The notes below the pieces were generated by a model. It was not told where the DNA came from. It saw nothing but the letters and a program-made list of their open reading frames with translations, and did not search any database. Shown here in pieces: positions 1 through 7,277 of a stretch of 21,127 bases of DNA. The position numbers were made by a program, and so were the translations under genes. Each line of letters opens with the position of its first letter. Position 1 is the first letter of the stretch. The stretch comes from DATLYH01 sp035575035 (GTDB lineage Bacteria; Planctomycetota; Planctomycetia; Gemmatales; Gemmataceae): the NCBI GenBank assembly GCA_035575035.1, contig DATLYH010000097.1, forward strand, positions 1 to 21,127, given 5' to 3'.

Positions 1-37
1 GAGCGGCCGGCGTCAGCCGGCCGGTGGGCGAGCGGTA
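1..37. repeat. Dispersed palindromic repeat, copy 1
   Basis: An 8-bp perfect stem, CGGCCGGC and GCCGGCCG, encloses the tetranucleotide GTCA, followed by GGTGGGCGAGCGG. The same module, diverged, recurs near 11209-11242, and related palindromes lie at 11158-11281 and 20974-21078. It sits beyond the 3' end of the minus-strand gene at 127-753. It may be a REP-like element; the function is unknown. Confidence 0.6.
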
Positions 38-74
38 CCATTGATACCCTGATCGGCCGCTACGAACGGTTTCC

Positions 75-94
75 TTAGCGCTAACCGCAAGCGG
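75..94. repeat. Paired palindromes TTAGCGCTAA and CCGCAAGCGG
   Basis: Two abutting palindromes: TTAGCGCTAA (75-84) is a perfect 10-bp palindrome, and CCGCAAGCGG (85-94) forms a 4-bp stem with a 2-nt centre. They lie about 35 bp past the stop of the minus-strand gene that ends at 127. They could contribute to its 3' end or be another dispersed element. There is no T-run typical of an intrinsic terminator. Confidence 0.4.
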
Positions 95-126
95 CTTCTT
101 ATCCGGTCAACCTCCGACCCCAGTCT

Positions 127-753
127 CTACTGTCGGATGACGATCTCCATCGCTGACTCGTTGGCGGGCACCTGCTCGACCATTGCCGGACGCCCTTCCA
201 CCTGCCAGCTGAACTGACGGTCTAGCTCCAACGTCACGTTCCGGCCGTTCGGCAACAGCAGGCGCTGGCCGCCGGCCAGCAACACCAGGTCGCGGCCGGA
301 CAGGTTCCAGAAGCCGACCGAGGCGCGGCCGAACGCCGCCCGGGCCGGGTCGCGCACGCCGGCGGCGTAGGCATCATAGAAGCGCCGCTCGCCGACCCCC
401 GAGGCCATGCCGGGGCCCGGGGCCGGGGCGGGGCTGGTCGGCGCCGCGGATGGCGCCGGTGATGGGGGCGCCGGTTGAGGCGTTGCCAGCGGAGGCGCGG
501 GAGTCGAGGGGACAACCGGAGTGGCCGGCACTGCCACGGCCGGTGCGACCGGGATGGGACACGGAGTGTAACTGACAACCACCGGCGCGGGCGCCGCGTA
601 ATAGACCCGCACCGGGGCTAGGGCCGGGACGACAACGGGGTAGTAGTAGGCCGTCACGGTCCGCGGCCCGAACAGAGAGCGGAACAGGTGGGCCTCCGCA
701 ACGGCAGGAAAGAGCAGCACCACCGCCGTCACGCCGAGCAGGGAGCGGAACAT
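127..753 (-). CDS. Secreted proline/alanine-rich hypothetical protein
   Basis: I do not recognise this 208-aa protein as a named family. The N-terminus (MFRSLLGVTAVVLLFPAVAEA) is a clear Sec-type signal peptide with a probable AEA cleavage site near residue 21. Next comes a Tyr/Val/Pro segment, then a low-complexity linker of Pro, Ala, Thr and Ser (about residues 65-115). The C-terminal 90 residues look folded, with an alternating beta pattern (FWNLSGRDLVLLAGGQRLLLPNGRN, here quoted only as segments FWNLSGRDL and LLLPNGRNV). The start is supported by a GGAGGAGG ribosome site about 6 nt upstream. It is monocistronic and divergent from the gene at 905. An exported or surface-associated role is inferred; no enzymatic motif is visible. 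Confidence 0.72.
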   Translation of the reverse strand: MFRSLLGVTAVVLLFPAVAEAHLFRSLFGPRTVTAYYYPVVVPALAPVRVYYAAPAPVVVSYTPCPIPVAPAVAVPATPVVPSTPAPPLATPQPAPPSPAPSAAPTSPAPAPGPGMASGVGERRFYDAYAAGVRDPARAAFGRASVGFWNLSGRDLVLLAGGQRLLLPNGRNVTLELDRQFSWQVEGRPAMVEQVPANESAMEIVIRQ

Positions 754-802
754 GCGAATCCTCCTCCGGTGAGTCGCGCTCGCAGCACCAGGTCTGTTTC
801 TC

Positions 803-832
803 GTTATATGCCGGACCCCCTGCCAACCGCAA
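803..832 (-). promoter_or_regulatory. Candidate promoter for the secreted protein at 127-753
   Basis: On the minus strand, TATAAC (808-803) lies 18 nt downstream of TTGCGG (832-827). This puts a start site about 45 nt before the ATG at 753. The -10 matches the consensus well and the -35 poorly. This is pattern matching only. Confidence 0.25.
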
Positions 833-904
833 GCGTCCCGGAGAATCTCCTTGCAGCGCCGGTTTCCCGGTGTACCATGCGGCTAACTGACCTCAGGAGA
901 ATGT

Positions 905-1930
905 ATGAGCTACCCCGTGCTTTCGACCGACGAGCTGCGCCGCTGTGTGGCTCGGCTGCCGCGTGTGGACCTGGCTCATCTGCCGACGCCGCTGGAGGAG
1001 GCGCCGCGCTTCGCTGAACGGCTCGGCGGTCCTCGTATTTTCCTCAAGCGCGACGATTGCACGGGACTCCTCTTCGGCGGCAACAAGACCCGGCACAACG
1101 AGTTCCTCCTGGCCGACGCCCTCCGCCAGGGGGCCGACGTGATTGTCTGGGGGGCCGGGGTACAGTCGAACAACTGTCGCCAGACCGCCGCCGCCTGCAA
1201 CAAACTCGGCTTGGAGTGCCGCTTGATCCTGAGTCGGGCCGCTCATGACGCCGACATCCAGGGAAACCTGCTGCTCGACCACCTCATGGGGGCCACGATC
1301 GAGATCGTCGATGCGCCGCTCGGGCCGGAGCTGGACGCCCTGATCGCAGCGCGGGCCGAGGAACTGCGGCGGGCCGGCCGACGCCCTTACGCCTGGGACC
1401 GGGTCCGCGGCCGGCCGCTTGCCGCCGTCAGCTACACCCTGTGCATGGCCGAGATCCTTGACGACATGCGCAGGCGAGGCTTGACGCCGACGGCCATTTA
1501 CGCCGCCGCGGCCGGGGCTACCGGCGCGGGGTTGGCGCTGGGACGGGCCGTCCTGGGGATGTCGGCCCAGGTCCGCCTGGTCTGTCCGATCCGCTGGCCG
1601 TGGAATGTCCGTGAGGACCTGGCCGAGGTCGCCAACCAGACGGCTGCCCTGCTTGGCCTGCCGCATCGCCTCAGGGCCGCCGACATCGACGCCACGGAAG
1701 ATTACATCGGCGCCGGCTACGGTCAGGTAACGCCCGGCGGCCGCGAGGCGATCGACCTGCTGGCCCGGACCGAAGGCGTCCTGCTCGATCCGGTTTACAC
1801 GGCCAAGGCGATGGCCGCCCTGATCGACCACACGCGCCACGGCCGGCTCAAACGGGGCGAGATCGTTGTGTTTGTCCATACTGGCGGCACGCCGGCCGTC
1901 TTTGCTTACCGTGATGAACTCCTTGGGTAG
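905..1930 (+). CDS. D-cysteine desulfhydrase / ACC-deaminase-like PLP enzyme
   Basis: A 341-aa fold-type II PLP enzyme of the tryptophan-synthase-beta superfamily, close to the usual length of the D-cysteine desulfhydrase/ACC deaminase group. FLKRDDCTG leads to GGNKTR, whose K61 is the expected Schiff-base lysine. Next comes the substrate-binding loop VQSNNCRQTAA (residues 86-96), then a phosphate-binding glycine run AAAAGATGAG (about 200-209) and the conserved C-terminal HTGGTPAVFAY. Known family members release ammonia, pyruvate and sulfide from D-cysteine, or deaminate ACC; the exact substrate cannot be read here. D-cysteine desulfhydrases I recall have SNH where this protein has SNN-C. 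Start choice: AGGAG 5 nt upstream. The next gene begins 4 nt after the stop, so the two are probably translationally coupled. Confidence 0.85.
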   Translation: MSYPVLSTDELRRCVARLPRVDLAHLPTPLEEAPRFAERLGGPRIFLKRDDCTGLLFGGNKTRHNEFLLADALRQGADVIVWGAGVQSNNCRQTAAACNKLGLECRLILSRAAHDADIQGNLLLDHLMGATIEIVDAPLGPELDALIAARAEELRRAGRRPYAWDRVRGRPLAAVSYTLCMAEILDDMRRRGLTPTAIYAAAAGATGAGLALGRAVLGMSAQVRLVCPIRWPWNVREDLAEVANQTAALLGLPHRLRAADIDATEDYIGAGYGQVTPGGREAIDLLARTEGVLLDPVYTAKAMAALIDHTRHGRLKRGEIVVFVHTGGTPAVFAYRDELLG

Positions 1931-1934
1931 AATC

Positions 1935-3092
1935 ATGGCACCTCGCATCCTGATCCTGTCGGCGTCGGTGGGGGCGGGGCACCTGCGGGCCGCGCAGGCA
2001 GTCGAAGTGGCCCTGCGCCGGATGGTGCCCGAAGCCACGGTCAAGAACCTCGACGTGATGGAGCTGACCAACGCCGCCTTCCGCCGCATCTACGCCCGGT
2101 CGTACCTCGATCTGGTCAACAAGGCGCCGCACGTCCTCGGCTACTTCTACGACCTGCTCGACCAGCCGAGCCGCTCCGGCAAGAACCGGGCCGACCGGCT
2201 GCGGCTGGCGGTCGAGAAGCTCAACCTCGGGAAGTTCATCCGCCTCCTCGAGTCCGAGCCGCAGGATTTGATCATCAACACTCATTTCCTCCCGGCCGAG
2301 ATCATCGCCTCGCTGCGCCGGCAGGAACGGCTGAACGTCCCCCAGGTAACCGTGACCACCGACTTCGAGACGCACCGCCTCTGGGTCAATCAGCCGTGCG
2401 ACCATTACTTCACGGCCACGGAGGAGGGGGCGGAGTACCTCTGCCACTGGGGCGTGCCGCGCGACCACATCACGGCAACCGGCATTCCCATCCACCCGGT
2501 CTTCAGCGAACCGAAGGACCGGGCAGCGTGTCTGGCGAAGCACGGTCTGGCAGGCGACCGGCCCGTGATCCTGCAAATGGCCGGCGGCTTCGGCGTCGGG
2601 CCGATCGAGCGCCTCTACCGCGCTCTGCTCGATGTGGAGCTGCCGCTGGAGGTGGTCGTGGTCGCGGGGCGCAACGCCGAGGCGAAGGCACAGCTGGAAG
2701 CAATCGTCCCTCCGCCGCGCCACCGGACCAAGATTTACGGCTTCACCGATGAGATCGACGAGCTGATGGCGGCGGCCGATATCGTCTTGTCGAAGCCGGG
2801 CGGACTGACCACGTCGGAGACGCTGGCCCGAGGCGCGGTGATGGCGATCGTCAACCCGACCCCGGGCCAGGAGTTCCGCAACAGCGACTTCCTGTTGGAG
2901 AATGGGGCGGCCATCAAGATCAACACCATCGGCACCCTGGCCTACAAGTTGACCCGGCTGTTGAAGGACCCGGTCCGGCTGGAGCAGCTGAAGGCCAACG
3001 TCCAGCGGCTGGCCCGGCCGCGAGCGGCATTCGCCGTGGTTGAGCGGTCGCTGGCCCTGCTTCGCCAGCCGGCCGCCGCCCCGCCGGGGTAG
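1935..3092 (+). CDS. MGDG synthase-type (GT28) lipid glycosyltransferase
   Basis: A 385-aa glycosyltransferase of the monogalactosyldiacylglycerol synthase / processive diacylglycerol glucosyltransferase group. The N-terminal acceptor domain opens with ILILSASVGAGHLRAAQA, the typical MGDG-synthase N-terminal signature. The C-terminal nucleotide-sugar domain contains GGFGVG (residues 217-222), GFTDEIDELMAAADIVLSKPGG (KPGG at 287-290) and the following TSETLARG. The family transfers a sugar from a UDP-sugar to diacylglycerol at the cytoplasmic membrane face; donor and acceptor here are unknown. I chose the ATG at 1935 because it begins exactly at the family N-terminus. The frame is open further upstream to 1866, inside the preceding gene. 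No strong ribosome site is seen, which fits coupling to the upstream stop at 1930. Confidence 0.85.
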   Translation: MAPRILILSASVGAGHLRAAQAVEVALRRMVPEATVKNLDVMELTNAAFRRIYARSYLDLVNKAPHVLGYFYDLLDQPSRSGKNRADRLRLAVEKLNLGKFIRLLESEPQDLIINTHFLPAEIIASLRRQERLNVPQVTVTTDFETHRLWVNQPCDHYFTATEEGAEYLCHWGVPRDHITATGIPIHPVFSEPKDRAACLAKHGLAGDRPVILQMAGGFGVGPIERLYRALLDVELPLEVVVVAGRNAEAKAQLEAIVPPPRHRTKIYGFTDEIDELMAAADIVLSKPGGLTTSETLARGAVMAIVNPTPGQEFRNSDFLLENGAAIKINTIGTLAYKLTRLLKDPVRLEQLKANVQRLARPRAAFAVVERSLALLRQPAAAPPG

Positions 3093-3097
3093 GTCTA

Positions 3098-3109
3098 GGG
3101 GGCGCCCCC
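3098..3109. terminator. Possible bidirectional hairpin between convergent genes
   Basis: GGGGGCGCCCCC is a perfect 12-bp palindrome in the 24-bp gap between two convergent genes (stops at 3092 and 3117). As a hairpin it gives a short GC stem with a GCGC loop. No T-run follows, so an intrinsic terminator role is only suggested by position. Confidence 0.35.
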
Positions 3110-3116
3110 GGCTTGA

Positions 3117-4373
3117 TCACCAATCGACCACCGACCCGTCATCCTGGTCATAGGTCTCGGGGTTCCTCCAGTCGTGGCCGATCTTGTCGGCCAGGGCGTT
3201 TTCGTCTAGCTCGATGCCGAGGCCCGGCCCTGTCGGCAGGTCCAGGTAGCCGTTGCGCACCACGAACGGCTGCTTGAGGTAGCCTTCGCCCAGGCTGACC
3301 TGTTCCTGGCAGAGGAAATTGGGGATCGAGGCCGCCAGCTGCACCCCCGCCGCCAGTGAGATGGGGCCGAGCGGGTTATGCGGGGCGATGGCTGCGTAAT
3401 ACGCCTCCGCCATGCCCGCGATCAGCCGGCACTCGGTGATGCCGCCCGCATGGCACAGGTCGGGCTGGAGGATCGTCGCCGCCTTCTTCTCCAGCACCTC
3501 GCGGAAGCCCCACTTGGTGAAGACCCGCTCCCCCGTGGCGATCGGCAAGTGCGTGCTGCGGGCGATCTCGGCCATGATGTCGTGGTTCTGGCAGTTGATC
3601 GGCTCCTCGATGAACATCGGCTGGTACGGCTCCAGGGCCTTGATCAAGAGTTTGGCCAGGGCTGGGCTGATGGCGCCGTGGAAGTCGATGCCGATGTCGG
3701 CGTCGTCGCCGGCCGCCTTGCGCAGCTCGGCGAACTTCTCGGCAGCGTACTGGACCTCGGCCGGCGTCTCGATGTAACGCGACGGCCGGCGCTTGGCCGG
3801 GCCGGTCTTGAAGGCAGTGAAGCCGCGGGCCTTGGCCTGCTTGATCGCCTCCGGGGTGCGGGCATGGGCGTAGACGCGCACCCGGTCGCGCGTCGGGCCG
3901 CCGAGCAGCTCATAAACCGGCACTCCCAGTGCCTTGCCCTTGATGTCCCACAGCGCCATGTCGATGCCGCTCAGGGCACTGGTCAGGATAGGGCCGCCGC
4001 GGTAGAAGGCGTGGCGGTAGATCGCCTGCCAATGATGCGCCACCCGCCGCGGGTCTTTACCGACGAGATACGGCTCGACCTCCTTGACGGCCTGGGCCAC
4101 GGTCAGCGCCCGCCCCTCAACGACTGGCTCGCCCAGACCGACGATGCCGGCGTTGGTATGCACCTTCAAAAACAGCCAGCGCGGCTTGACCAGGAACGTC
4201 TCCAACTTGGTGATCTTGAGCGGGTCCTTGGGCCGGATGGGAGCATCCTTCGGATCGCGCCCGGGCGCCTGGGCCTCGTCCTGGGACAGAACGGTCCAGC
4301 CCAGGCCGGCGCAGGCCCCGGCGAGGACGGCCCGGCGGCTGACGGTTCGCTTGGTCGGGTTCGGAGCGGACAT
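3117..4373 (-). CDS. Tat-exported galactonate-dehydratase-like enolase superfamily enzyme
   Basis: A 418-aa mandelate racemase/muconate lactonizing-type enzyme. Active-site motifs are DFHG (D230, H232), IEEP (E256), TGER (E282), QPDLCHAGGITE (303-314) and APHNPLGP (H332). The spacings D-E 26, E-E 26 and E-H 50 equal those I recall for E. coli D-galactonate dehydratase (D183, E209, E235, H285), and the local sequence is also closest to that enzyme. Related acid-sugar dehydratases remain possible. The first 35 residues carry a twin-arginine signal (TVSRRAVLAG, R13-R14), which implies export. The ATG at 4373 has AGGAGG 8 nt upstream and starts just before the Tat motif; the frame is open to 4688 but those extra residues look non-coding. 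It is divergent from the gene at 4546. Confidence 0.85.
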   Translation of the reverse strand: MSAPNPTKRTVSRRAVLAGACAGLGWTVLSQDEAQAPGRDPKDAPIRPKDPLKITKLETFLVKPRWLFLKVHTNAGIVGLGEPVVEGRALTVAQAVKEVEPYLVGKDPRRVAHHWQAIYRHAFYRGGPILTSALSGIDMALWDIKGKALGVPVYELLGGPTRDRVRVYAHARTPEAIKQAKARGFTAFKTGPAKRRPSRYIETPAEVQYAAEKFAELRKAAGDDADIGIDFHGAISPALAKLLIKALEPYQPMFIEEPINCQNHDIMAEIARSTHLPIATGERVFTKWGFREVLEKKAATILQPDLCHAGGITECRLIAGMAEAYYAAIAPHNPLGPISLAAGVQLAASIPNFLCQEQVSLGEGYLKQPFVVRNGYLDLPTGPGLGIELDENALADKIGHDWRNPETYDQDDGSVVDW

Positions 4374-4432
4374 GGCAGAAACCTCCTGGTTGGTGTCCTG
4401 AGCGGGCCCCTTGAGATCGGGACCGGCCGTGA

Positions 4433-4457
4433 GTAATCTAAACCATCGAGAGATTAC
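4433..4457. promoter_or_regulatory. Operator-like inverted repeat in divergent promoter region
   Basis: Perfect 7-bp arms GTAATCT (4433-4439) and AGATTAC (4451-4457) are separated by 11 nt. They lie about midway between the divergent starts at 4373 and 4546. A TACAAT (4475-4480) on the + strand could be a -10 box, and the right arm then covers the -35 position (17-nt spacing). This suits a repressor or activator site shared by both directions, but no regulator gene is adjacent. Confidence 0.4.
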
Positions 4458-4545
4458 GCGAGCGCCGCCGGGGATACAATCGTCCGACGGCGCGGCCAAT
4501 CCTGCCAAGACCCGCGCCCAGACCCGCCTGTGGGGGCTGAAACCG

Positions 4546-7053
4546 ATGCCGAAGGACCGCCGAACCTGGCTGCGCCGGTTGCTGGCCGGCCTGGCCCTGA
4601 CCTGCCTGCCGGCAGCTGCTCCGTCCGCCGAGCCAGCCGCGCCGACCTTGGAGTTCAACCGGGACATCCGGCCGATCCTCTCCGACAATTGCTATGCCTG
4701 TCATGGCCCCGACCAGAACCAGCGCAAGGCCGACCTCCGCCTTGACCTGCAAGAAGGGGCGCTGAACGGGCGGATCATTGTGCCCGGCAAACCGGACGAG
4801 AGCGAGCTGTACCTGCGCATCACCGCCGCGGACCCCGCCCAGCGCATGCCGCCGCGGAAATCGGAGAAGCGCCTCACCGCCGAGCAGATCGCCCAGATTC
4901 GCCGCTGGATCGAGCAAGGGGCCCGCTGGCAGGACCACTGGTCGCGCCTCGCCCCGAAACGGCCGCCTGTCCCCGCCGTCAGCGACCCCGCCTGGCCGGT
5001 CAATCCCATCGACCATTTCATCCTCGCCCGCCTCGACCGGGAAAAGCTCCGGCCATCTCCCGAAGCCGATAAGCGCACGCTGATCCGCCGGTTGTCGTTC
5101 GACCTGACCGGACTGCCGCCGACCCCTGAGGAGGTGGACGCTTTCCTGGCCGACAATTCGCCGGAGGCATATGAAAAGGTGGTTGATCGGCTGCTGGCCA
5201 GTCCGCACTACGGCGAGCGGATGGCGCTGTACTGGCTCGACCTGGTGCGCTTCGCCGACACCGGCGGCTATCACAGCGACAACCACCGCGACCTTGCCCC
5301 CTACCGCGATTACGTCATCAAGGCGTTCAACGACAACATGCGCTTCGACCGCTTCACGGTCGAGCAGCTGGCCGGCGACCTGCTGCCCAGCCCGACCGTC
5401 GAGCACAAGATCGCCTCGGGCTACAACCGCCTGTTGATGACCACCGAGGAGGGCGGGGCCCAGCCGAAGGAATACATGGCCAAGTACCTGGCCGATCGGG
5501 TCCGCAATGTCTCGACTGTCTGGTTGGCCCTGACGATGGGCTGTGCCGAGTGCCACCATCACAAGTTCGACCCGATCTCGATGAAGGACTTTTACAGCCT
5601 GGGCGCCTTCTTCGCCGACATCCAGGAGAAGGCGGTGGGCCGGCAGGAGCAGACGCTTTTGCCGAGCCCCGAGCAAGAGGCCCGGCTGAAGATGCTGGAT
5701 GCGCAGATGGTCCCGCTGCACCAGGCGATGGCTGCGCCGGAAGTGGAGGCCGCTCAGGCGAAGTGGGAAGAGGCGGTCCGCAAGGGGGAGGTCAAGGGGC
5801 TGCCCAAGCCGATTGCCGACATCGTCGCCCTGGCCCCGGCCAAGCGCAACGAGAAGCAGAGGCAGGCCTTGGCCGCCCACTACCGCAGCATTGCCCCGGA
5901 GCTGGAGCCGGTCCGCCGGCAGCTGGCCGAGTTGCAGCGCCGCAAGGACGAGATCCTTCGGGACGTCCCCTCGACACTGATCACAAGGGCGGGGCCGCCG
6001 CGAGTGGTCCGCATCCTGCCGCGCGGCAACTGGCTCGATGAGTCGGGCGAGTTGGTCCAGCCCGACACGCCCGCCGCGCTGCCGCCTTTGGGCGTCAAGG
6101 ACCGCCGGGCCACCCGGCTCGACCTAGCCCGCTGGCTGGTCTCGGACGACAACCCGCTGACTGCCCGCGTCTTCGTCAACCGACTCTGGATGCTGTTGTT
6201 CGGCCAGGGCCTGGTCAAGACGCTCGACGACTTCGGCTCCCAGGGGAGCCCGCCGAGCCATCCCGAATTGCTCGACTGGCTGGCGGTCGAGTTCCGCGAG
6301 AGCGGCTGGGATGTCAAGCACCTGGTCAAGCGGATGGTCATGTCGCGGACCTATCGGCAGTCATCCCAGGCGGACGAGGCCCTGCGGAAACGCGACCCTT
6401 ACAACGTGCTCCTGGCCCGGCAAGGGCGCTTCCGGCTGGACGCCGAGATGGTGCGCGACAATGCCCTGGCGGTGAGCGGCCTGCTGTCGCGCAAGATCGG
6501 CGGCCGCAGCGTCAAGCCGTACCAGCCGGACGGCTACTGGGCCTTCCTGAACTTCCCCAAGCGCGAGTATGTCAAGGACACCGGCGAGGACCTGTACCGC
6601 CGCGGTCTGTACACTTACTGGCAGCGCACCTTCCCGCACCCCAGCTTGCTGGCCTTCGACGCCCCCAGCCGCGAGGAGTGTACGGTGGAACGGCCGCGCT
6701 CGAACACGCCGCTCCAGGCACTGGTGCTGCTGAACGATCCGACCTACGTCGAGGCGGCCCGCTGCCTGGCCGAGCGCATCGTCCGCGAGGCCGGCAGCGG
6801 CACCGAGGCACGAATCCAGTTCGCCTATCGGCAGGTGCTCTGCCGCAAGGCTGAGCCTGCCGAGGTGAACCTTCTCGCGGCGCTGGCCGAGCAGCACCTG
6901 CAGAAGTACCGCGTGGAGCGCGAGTCGGCCCAGGCGCTGCTGAAAGTCGGCGACCGCCCGGCGCCGAAGGAGATCGACCCGGCCGAGTTGGCGGCGTGGA
7001 CATCGGTAGCGCGGGTGCTGTTGAACCTGCATGAGACGATTACCAGGAACTAA
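4546..7053 (+). CDS. PSCyt1/DUF1549/DUF1553 (PSD1) cytochrome-like secreted protein
   Basis: An 835-aa planctomycete-type protein. After a signal peptide (MPKDRRTWLRRLLAGLALTC, cleavage near APSAEP) comes a PSCyt1 domain with C49-Y-A-C52-H53, a covalent haem c motif. DUF1549 (about residues 145-355) carries a second CxxCH, C333-A-E-C336-H337, followed by HHKFDPIS. A coiled-coil-like spacer (about 365-475) leads to DUF1553 (about 520-800), which includes RVFVNRLW, SRTYRQSS and RPRSNTPLQALVLLNDPTY. The C-terminus (SVARVLLNLHETITRN) is the normal family end, so the gene is complete. The biochemical role of the family is not established; redox function is inferred from the haem motifs. The ATG at 4546 was chosen for the signal peptide; the frame is open to 4411. 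In this group the usual neighbour is a DUF1501 gene; here two genes intervene. Confidence 0.88.
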   Translation: MPKDRRTWLRRLLAGLALTCLPAAAPSAEPAAPTLEFNRDIRPILSDNCYACHGPDQNQRKADLRLDLQEGALNGRIIVPGKPDESELYLRITAADPAQRMPPRKSEKRLTAEQIAQIRRWIEQGARWQDHWSRLAPKRPPVPAVSDPAWPVNPIDHFILARLDREKLRPSPEADKRTLIRRLSFDLTGLPPTPEEVDAFLADNSPEAYEKVVDRLLASPHYGERMALYWLDLVRFADTGGYHSDNHRDLAPYRDYVIKAFNDNMRFDRFTVEQLAGDLLPSPTVEHKIASGYNRLLMTTEEGGAQPKEYMAKYLADRVRNVSTVWLALTMGCAECHHHKFDPISMKDFYSLGAFFADIQEKAVGRQEQTLLPSPEQEARLKMLDAQMVPLHQAMAAPEVEAAQAKWEEAVRKGEVKGLPKPIADIVALAPAKRNEKQRQALAAHYRSIAPELEPVRRQLAELQRRKDEILRDVPSTLITRAGPPRVVRILPRGNWLDESGELVQPDTPAALPPLGVKDRRATRLDLARWLVSDDNPLTARVFVNRLWMLLFGQGLVKTLDDFGSQGSPPSHPELLDWLAVEFRESGWDVKHLVKRMVMSRTYRQSSQADEALRKRDPYNVLLARQGRFRLDAEMVRDNALAVSGLLSRKIGGRSVKPYQPDGYWAFLNFPKREYVKDTGEDLYRRGLYTYWQRTFPHPSLLAFDAPSREECTVERPRSNTPLQALVLLNDPTYVEAARCLAERIVREAGSGTEARIQFAYRQVLCRKAEPAEVNLLAALAEQHLQKYRVERESAQALLKVGDRPAPKEIDPAELAAWTSVARVLLNLHETITRN

Positions 7054-7073
7054 CAGGCATAGGGCAGAGGGTC

Positions 7074-7277
7074 ATGGGACAGCCCCAACGGAAGGACGAG
7101 GATGTTGTGAAGGGGGTGGGCGCCCCGAGCGGCAGGCCGACGCATAGCGAGGATGGCGTCGATCTGACGCTGATCCGCTGGATGCTGTCTTTGACGCCGC
7201 TTGAGCGGCTTCAAGTGCTCCAGCGCAACATCCGAGCGCTCAGGAAACTGCAAGATGCCGCCTCCCACCTCCGATGA
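7074..7277 (+). CDS. Small helical ORF paired with nucleotidyltransferase (TA-like)
   Basis: A 67-aa ORF beginning 20 nt after the DUF1553 gene, with a GAGG ribosome site just before the ATG. The N-terminal half is polar. The C-terminal half (VDLTLIRWMLSLTPLERLQV and following, about residues 29-62) is predicted helical, rich in Leu and Arg. I recall similar VDLTLIRWMLSLTP proteins directly upstream of nucleotidyltransferase genes in planctomycetes; this is memory, not a search. It overlaps the start of the nucleotidyltransferase by 23 nt in another frame, which suggests coupled translation and a shared function. By analogy with two-gene toxin-antitoxin modules it could be the binding partner or antitoxin. 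No experimentally defined function is known to me. Confidence 0.65.
   Translation: MGQPQRKDEDVVKGVGAPSGRPTHSEDGVDLTLIRWMLSLTPLERLQVLQRNIRALRKLQDAASHLR

Noticed and set aside
893..2089. 398-aa minus-strand open frame
   Set aside because: It is antisense to the PLP enzyme and the glycosyltransferase start, with no recognisable motif; long antisense frames are expected at this GC content.
4374..4688. 105-residue N-terminal extension of the enolase-superfamily gene
   Set aside because: It overlaps the divergent gene start, and would place the Tat signal internally; AGGAGG supports ATG 4373.
4438..5880. 480-aa minus-strand open frame
   Set aside because: It is antisense to the PSCyt1/DUF1549 gene, has low-complexity composition and no family match.
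7201..7254. TTG start adding 18 residues to the nucleotidyltransferase
   Set aside because: The extra residues come from another frame of the small ORF and lack homology; the ATG at 7255 matches the family start.
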